Shown: positions 59,676 through 64,000 of the stretch, piece after piece | Numbering within the stretch: the stretch's first letter is position 1 | Layout of the letters: every line of letters begins with the position of its first letter | DNA from: Endozoicomonas euniceicola | GTDB lineage: Bacteria > Pseudomonadota > Gammaproteobacteria > Pseudomonadales > Endozoicomonadaceae | Direction of reading: 5' to 3' | Length of the DNA stretch: 64,000 bases | Assembly (NCBI RefSeq): GCF_025562755.1 | Contig: NZ_CP103300.1 | Span: 2,677,001 to 2,741,000 of the forward strand | Made by a program: the position numbers and the translations under genes | Notes under the pieces: model-generated | The model's database searches: none | Seen by the model: the letters and a program-made list of their open reading frames with translations, nothing else | What the model was told of the DNA's origin: nothing

Positions 59676-62450
59676 TTAGTGCGCTTCATCCCAGTTGTCA
59701 CCAACACCCGCTTCAACCAGTAATGGCACATCCAGAGAAGCAGCCTGTGACATTTTCGCTTCAACCCCTCTGCAAACCGCTTCCAGATTGCTTTCGGCGA
59801 CTTCCAGAACCAGCTCATCGTGTACCTGCATAATCACGCGGGCATCCAGGCCGCTTTCCATCAGCCAGCGGTCAACCTCAACCATCGCGCGTTTGATGAT
59901 ATCGGCTGCCGTTCCCTGCATCGGGGCATTGATCGCCGTACGCTCTGCCCCCTGGCGACGCATACCGTTACGAGCGTTAATTTCCGGCAGATAGAGTCGG
60001 CGACCGAACAGGGTTTCAACATACCCTTTTTCACGAGCGCTCTCTTTGGTGGTCTCCATATAACGGAGCACACCCGGATAGCGATCGAAATACAGGTCAA
60101 TGTATTCCTGGGCCGACTTTCTGGAGATATTCAGCTGTTTGGATAAGCCGAATGAAGACATGCCATAAATCAGGCCGAAGTTAATCGCCTTGGCACTCCG
60201 TCGCTGTTCAGACGTCACATCGTCCAGAGTCACCCCGAATACTTCCGCAGCCGTCGCTTTGTGAATATCCAGCCCGTTGGCAAAGGCTTCCAGCAAACCT
60301 CTGTCACCAGAGAGGTGTGCCATGATTCGTAACTCAATCTGAGAGTAGTCCGCCGCAATCAACTTATAGCCCTCGGTTGCGACAAACGCCTGTCGAACCC
60401 TGCGACCCTCTTCTGTACGAATCGGAATGTTCTGCAGGTTAGGATCAGAAGACGACAGTCGTCCGGTCGCTGTCACCGCCTGATGATACGAGGTATGAAT
60501 GCGCCCGGTTTCAGGGTTAATCATCTGTGGCAGTTTATCGGTGTAGGTCGACTTCAGCTTGCTCAACCCCCGGTGCTCAATCAACAGTTTCGGCAGAGGG
60601 TAATCCAGCGCCAGCTCCTGCAATACATCTTCAGCAGTGGACGGCTGCCCCTTGGGGGTTTTCTTGATGACCGGAAGACCCAGCTTTTCAAACAGCAAGG
60701 CCTGTAACTGTTTTGGAGACGCAAGATTGAACGGTTCACCCGCCATTTCATGAGCCTGACGCTCCAGATCTTTTAGCCGTTCTCCAATCTCCAGGCTCTG
60801 TGTTGCCAGCAAAGCCCCGTCGACTTTTGCACCATTGCGTTCCAGCCGGGAGATGATATCCACCAGCGGCATCTCAATGTCATGGAACACTTTGCCAAGG
60901 GAAGGTTCGGCTTCCAGCCCAGGATACAGCGCCTGATGCAGACGCAGGGTAATGTCCGCATCTTCTGCCGCATAAGGCGAGGCTTTCTCCAGTTCGATCT
61001 GATTAAACGTCAGCTGTTTTTTACCCTTGCCAGCGATATCTTCAAAAGACGTACACTGATGGCCAAGGTATTTGTCAGCCAGACTGTCCATATCGTGGCG
61101 GGTAGCCGTCGAATTGAACACGTACGACTCCAGCATGGTATCAAAGGCGATGCCCTTCAGGTGGATATCGTAGCGAGCCAGAACGCTCTGGTCATACTTC
61201 AGGTTCTGCCCGATTTTTTTCTTCGCGTCACTTTCCAGCAGGGGCTTCAGCTGTTCCAGCACCCAGTCGCGATCCAACTGCTCAGGCGCGCCCATATAAT
61301 CGTGAGCCACCGGTACATAAGCCGCTTTACCCGGTTCAACAGCAAAGGAAACGCCCACCAGCTCTGCCACCATATAATCCAGACTGGTGGTTTCAGTATC
61401 AAAGGCAAACAGTTCTGCTTTGTTCAGTTGCTCCAGCCAGTGTTTGAACTCGGCCTCAGTCAGAACCGTGTCATAGCTGGCTCCAGCCTTTGGCGTCTGG
61501 TCTTCTCCTGCGGCTCCTGCCTCGCTGTCCAGTTCAGCGATCATGGACCGGAACTCAAACTTCCGGAACAGCGCCAGCAAGGCTTCTTTATCAATCGGGT
61601 CGGCTTTCAGGCTGTCCACGCTGGTGGACAGTTCAACATCGGTTTTGATGGTGGCCAGTTCCCGGGATAACAGCACCACTTCTTTATGTTCAGCAAATTT
61701 AGCGGCAAAGTTTTTACTGCCACGAAAGCCCAGTGCCGGAACCTCTTCCAGACGCTCAGCAATATCATCAATACTGCCAATCCCCTGCAAAAGCGCCAGA
61801 GCTGTCTTTTGCCCGACTCCCGGCATGCCCGGAATGTTATCACTGGAGTCCCCCATCAGGGCCAGATAATCCACAATCAGGTTTGCTGGAATGCCAAACT
61901 TATCCACCACGCCAGACAGATCGGTGGCTTCGTTTTTCATGGTGTCGATCAGGGTGACGTGTTCGGAAACCAGCTGGGCAATATCCTTATCGCCGGTTGA
62001 AATGATCGTGTCCACCTGTTTTTCCGTTGCTTCGCGGGCAAGCGTGCCAATCACATCGTCCGCCTCAACGCCTTCAATCATCAGCAACGGCATGCCCAGC
62101 GCACGAACAATATCGTGAATCGGCTGCACCTGAGAACGCAAATCATCCGGCATAGGCTTTCGGGTAGCCTTGTAGTCGGAGTACAGGTCATGGCGGAAGT
62201 TTTTCCCCTTTGCATCAAAAATCACTGCGACCGTGCTGCCGGGGTATTCATTGTTCAACTTACGCAGCATATTGGTCATCACCCGGATGGCACCGGTGGG
62301 CTGACCATCAGAGGTTCGCAGGTTGGCTCGCTCGGACGCATGGAAGGCACGATAGAGATAAGAAGAACCATCAACAAGAATCAACGGGGCTGACGCTTGT
62401 TCTGGCTCTTGTTCTGGCTCTTGTTCTGACAGAGGTTCTGGCATAGTCAT
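59676..62450 (-). CDS. polA: DNA polymerase I
   Basis: Repair and Okazaki-fragment polymerase, 924 residues (E. coli 928). 5' nuclease domain (PLILVDGSSYLYRAFHA; GDSSDNIPGMPGVGQKTA), active 3'-5' exonuclease domain (FAFDTETTSLDYMVAELVG retains DxE), and polymerase motifs A (DYSQIELRIMAHLSGD), B (RRSAKAINFGLIYGMS) and C (QVHDELVLEV). Near the N-terminus is a short EPEQ repeat encoded by 12-bp DNA repeats. Divergent from the DUF2782 gene. Confidence 0.97.
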   Translation of the reverse strand: MTMPEPLSEQEPEQEPEQASAPLILVDGSSYLYRAFHASERANLRTSDGQPTGAIRVMTNMLRKLNNEYPGSTVAVIFDAKGKNFRHDLYSDYKATRKPMPDDLRSQVQPIHDIVRALGMPLLMIEGVEADDVIGTLAREATEKQVDTIISTGDKDIAQLVSEHVTLIDTMKNEATDLSGVVDKFGIPANLIVDYLALMGDSSDNIPGMPGVGQKTALALLQGIGSIDDIAERLEEVPALGFRGSKNFAAKFAEHKEVVLLSRELATIKTDVELSTSVDSLKADPIDKEALLALFRKFEFRSMIAELDSEAGAAGEDQTPKAGASYDTVLTEAEFKHWLEQLNKAELFAFDTETTSLDYMVAELVGVSFAVEPGKAAYVPVAHDYMGAPEQLDRDWVLEQLKPLLESDAKKKIGQNLKYDQSVLARYDIHLKGIAFDTMLESYVFNSTATRHDMDSLADKYLGHQCTSFEDIAGKGKKQLTFNQIELEKASPYAAEDADITLRLHQALYPGLEAEPSLGKVFHDIEMPLVDIISRLERNGAKVDGALLATQSLEIGERLKDLERQAHEMAGEPFNLASPKQLQALLFEKLGLPVIKKTPKGQPSTAEDVLQELALDYPLPKLLIEHRGLSKLKSTYTDKLPQMINPETGRIHTSYHQAVTATGRLSSSDPNLQNIPIRTEEGRRVRQAFVATEGYKLIAADYSQIELRIMAHLSGDRGLLEAFANGLDIHKATAAEVFGVTLDDVTSEQRRSAKAINFGLIYGMSSFGLSKQLNISRKSAQEYIDLYFDRYPGVLRYMETTKESAREKGYVETLFGRRLYLPEINARNGMRRQGAERTAINAPMQGTAADIIKRAMVEVDRWLMESGLDARVIMQVHDELVLEVAESNLEAVCRGVEAKMSQAASLDVPLLVEAGVGDNWDEAH

Positions 62451-62544
62451 TACTTTTTAAAAGATATTCGGGTTAAAGAATTCCGAGTAAACTCAGCTAC
62501 TGGAGCTATTTTAATGCCCTGATGGATGATGAGCGAGATACACC

Positions 62545-62952
62545 ATGAAGAAACAACTCACAACATCGCTGATGACTGCCACTCTTTTCACCTCTCTTTT
62601 CATATCGGGATGCGCTTCCAGAGCGCCGGACTCAGAGCAGGCTAACCTGGAAAAGCCTCCGGAAGTGAGTACTGAGGCCAATGTGATCAGCGAAGCAGAC
62701 TTCGAAAAAATTCCCAAAAACCTGCGACCCGAAGACCTTGAGCAACGGGATGACACTACCGTTGTGATCCGCTCAGGCGAAGACCGGACCATCCGCGAAT
62801 ACCGTATTGGCCCTTTCCTGTACGCTATTCATGTGATTCCAAAGTCAGGGCCTCCGTACTTCCTAGTGGCGGCGGATAACCAGGGGAACTTTATTCGAGC
62901 TGACAAACCCGGCATGCTAGTGCCATCGTGGACCATTTTCCAATGGAAATGA
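62545..62952 (+). CDS. DUF2782 lipoprotein
   Basis: 135 residues. Signal peptide with lipobox ISGCAS (Cys near residue 23). The C-terminal half (VVIRSGEDRTIREYRIGPFLYAIHVIP, then GPPYFLVAADNQGNF) is typical of the DUF2782 family, always found beside polA and thrB in Pseudomonas relatives. Function unknown; probably inner-leaflet outer-membrane lipoprotein. It precedes thrB by 83 bp on the same strand. Confidence 0.85.
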   Translation: MKKQLTTSLMTATLFTSLFISGCASRAPDSEQANLEKPPEVSTEANVISEADFEKIPKNLRPEDLEQRDDTTVVIRSGEDRTIREYRIGPFLYAIHVIPKSGPPYFLVAADNQGNFIRADKPGMLVPSWTIFQWK

Positions 62953-63035
62953 ATCCCGCCAGTTCCATAAGCAATAACTAGAACACCAGAGCAAGTTCAA
63001 GAATAAGGGCCTGAAGGGAACCTATAAAGGAAGCT

Positions 63036-64000
63036 ATGTCTGTTTACACACACTTGTCAGCCAGTGATATAGAAGCACTGTTATCACGTTTCGATCTTGG
63101 AGTCCTGCGCGACTTTACCGGTATAGAAAGCGGCGTCGAGAATACCAATTACTTCATTGACCTGAAGTCCGACGACACGCAACAACGTTATGTTCTGACG
63201 CTGTTTGAATACCTGCCCGAAGAAACCCTGCCTTTTTTCATTGATTTCACAACGGAGCTCAGTGAAGGAGGTATTCAGGTTCCAGCACCCATCAGGGACA
63301 GGCAGGGAGAAGCCCTGCATACATTAAAGGGCAAACCCTGTCTGATCAGCCCATGCTTTACAGGCCAACACCTGAACACAATCAGTGCTGAGCATTGCCG
63401 TCAGATTGGTACACAGCTGGCAAAACTGCATCAGATTGGGCAAAAATCCAGCCTGCAACAGGAAAACCAGCGGGGCATCCCGTGGTTAAAGCTTCAGGTT
63501 AAGCGGCTAAGTCCGCTTTTGCCTTCCCATGAGGCAGAACTGATGCAGACTCTCTGGCAGGACATCCTCTCTGAGCTATCCACCTATGAACAATCCAAAG
63601 CCAGCCCGTTACCAAAAGGGCTGATCCACGGCGATCTCTTCCACGATAATGTTTTATTCGATCAGGGCAAAATTACCGGCATTATCGACTTTTACAACGC
63701 CTGCCATGACTACCTGCTTTACGATCTGGCGGTGACCGTCAATGACTGGTGCATTAACCCCGACCTGTCGTTGAACGACAATCGCTTGACGGCCATAACC
63801 CACGCTTACTCACAGGTTCGTTCATTTACGCCACAGGAAAAAGAATCATGGCCCCTGATGCTGCGCCTTGCCGCTTTCCGCTTCTGGATTTCCCGCATTA
63901 TTACCTTTGTCCATCCTGAGCAGGACGTGGACCAGGAACATCAGGAAAACCAGATCCTCAACTTCAAGGATCCGGACGAATTTAAAAAGATGGTGCTTTT
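63036..64000 (+). CDS. thrB: homoserine kinase, ThrB type II (partial, runs off the window)
   Basis: Phosphorylates homoserine in threonine synthesis. ATG 63036 after AAAGGAAG; the frame MSVYTHLSASDIEALLSRFD continues open to the last base, about 321 codons. It belongs to the aminoglycoside-phosphotransferase-like homoserine kinases: GIESGVENTNYFI (nucleotide region), the Brenner motif LIHGDLFHDNVLF with catalytic Asp, and GIIDFYNAC (metal-binding Asp). The family is about 316-325 residues, so only the last few codons can be missing. The neighbourhood polA-DUF2782-thrB matches Pseudomonas. Confidence 0.92.
   Translation, partial: MSVYTHLSASDIEALLSRFDLGVLRDFTGIESGVENTNYFIDLKSDDTQQRYVLTLFEYLPEETLPFFIDFTTELSEGGIQVPAPIRDRQGEALHTLKGKPCLISPCFTGQHLNTISAEHCRQIGTQLAKLHQIGQKSSLQQENQRGIPWLKLQVKRLSPLLPSHEAELMQTLWQDILSELSTYEQSKASPLPKGLIHGDLFHDNVLFDQGKITGIIDFYNACHDYLLYDLAVTVNDWCINPDLSLNDNRLTAITHAYSQVRSFTPQEKESWPLMLRLAAFRFWISRIITFVHPEQDVDQEHQENQILNFKDPDEFKKMVL

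Overview
The window looks like a chromosomal segment of a marine, host-associated gammaproteobacterium, most likely Endozoicomonadaceae or a close relative. This is an inference. The housekeeping genes are gammaproteobacterial and partly keep the Pseudomonas order (EEP nuclease, dsbA, cytochrome c4, engB, polA, DUF2782, thrB). Between them sit AT-rich genes for secreted, eukaryote-like proteins, plus scattered IS200/IS605-type relics.

Layout. 1-9.5 kb: Na/Pi cotransporter, ppx, trxA, rho, ubiD-fre and a RutR-like TetR regulator. 9.5-24 kb: parC, then an AT-rich 1347-residue secreted protein in which I see a ubiquitin-conjugating (E2)-like domain, a Cys/His cluster and an OTU-type cysteine protease domain; then endA, a ubiF-type hydroxylase, two proteins with very basic tails, cdd and a small candidate cysteine hydrolase. 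24-26 kb: murI and an orphan TRAP binding protein. 26-43 kb: a complete type I secretion locus, with a TolC-type channel, a 3897-residue adhesin built on twelve near-identical ~741-bp repeats, an HlyD adaptor and an HlyB-type ABC exporter. 43-50 kb: a PagL-like protein, uvrD, a 57-residue protein, a solitary znuA behind a perfect Zur-box palindrome, a Lar-like zinc protein, and a repeat protein split by a frameshift at an A7 tract. 50-55 kb: purU, an IS200/IS605 element whose tnpB carries an amber stop, a def paralogue and a four-gene operon around nadD-like and nudF. 55-64 kb: EEP nuclease, dsbA, cytochrome c4, engB, polA, DUF2782 and a partial thrB.

The most striking non-coding feature is the polA-engB intergenic region (59,064-59,640). 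On the minus strand it holds three tandem small-RNA units. Each has a sigma-E/AlgU-type promoter (GAACT[AT]-N16-TCT[GT]A), an invariant 23-nt block containing an anti-Shine-Dalgarno stretch, a variable hairpin and a strong intrinsic terminator. This is the position of Spot 42 in enterobacteria and of ErsA in Pseudomonas, so it reads as a triplicated, envelope-stress-controlled sRNA locus.

The genes fit an envelope and host-interaction theme (giant adhesin with its own secretion machine, lipid A deacylase-like protein, DsbA, zinc uptake, ubiquitin-pathway-like proteins) embedded in core replication, repair, NAD/nucleotide and ubiquinone genes. Functions of the AT-rich proteins are inferred from motifs seen by eye, not from database searches.
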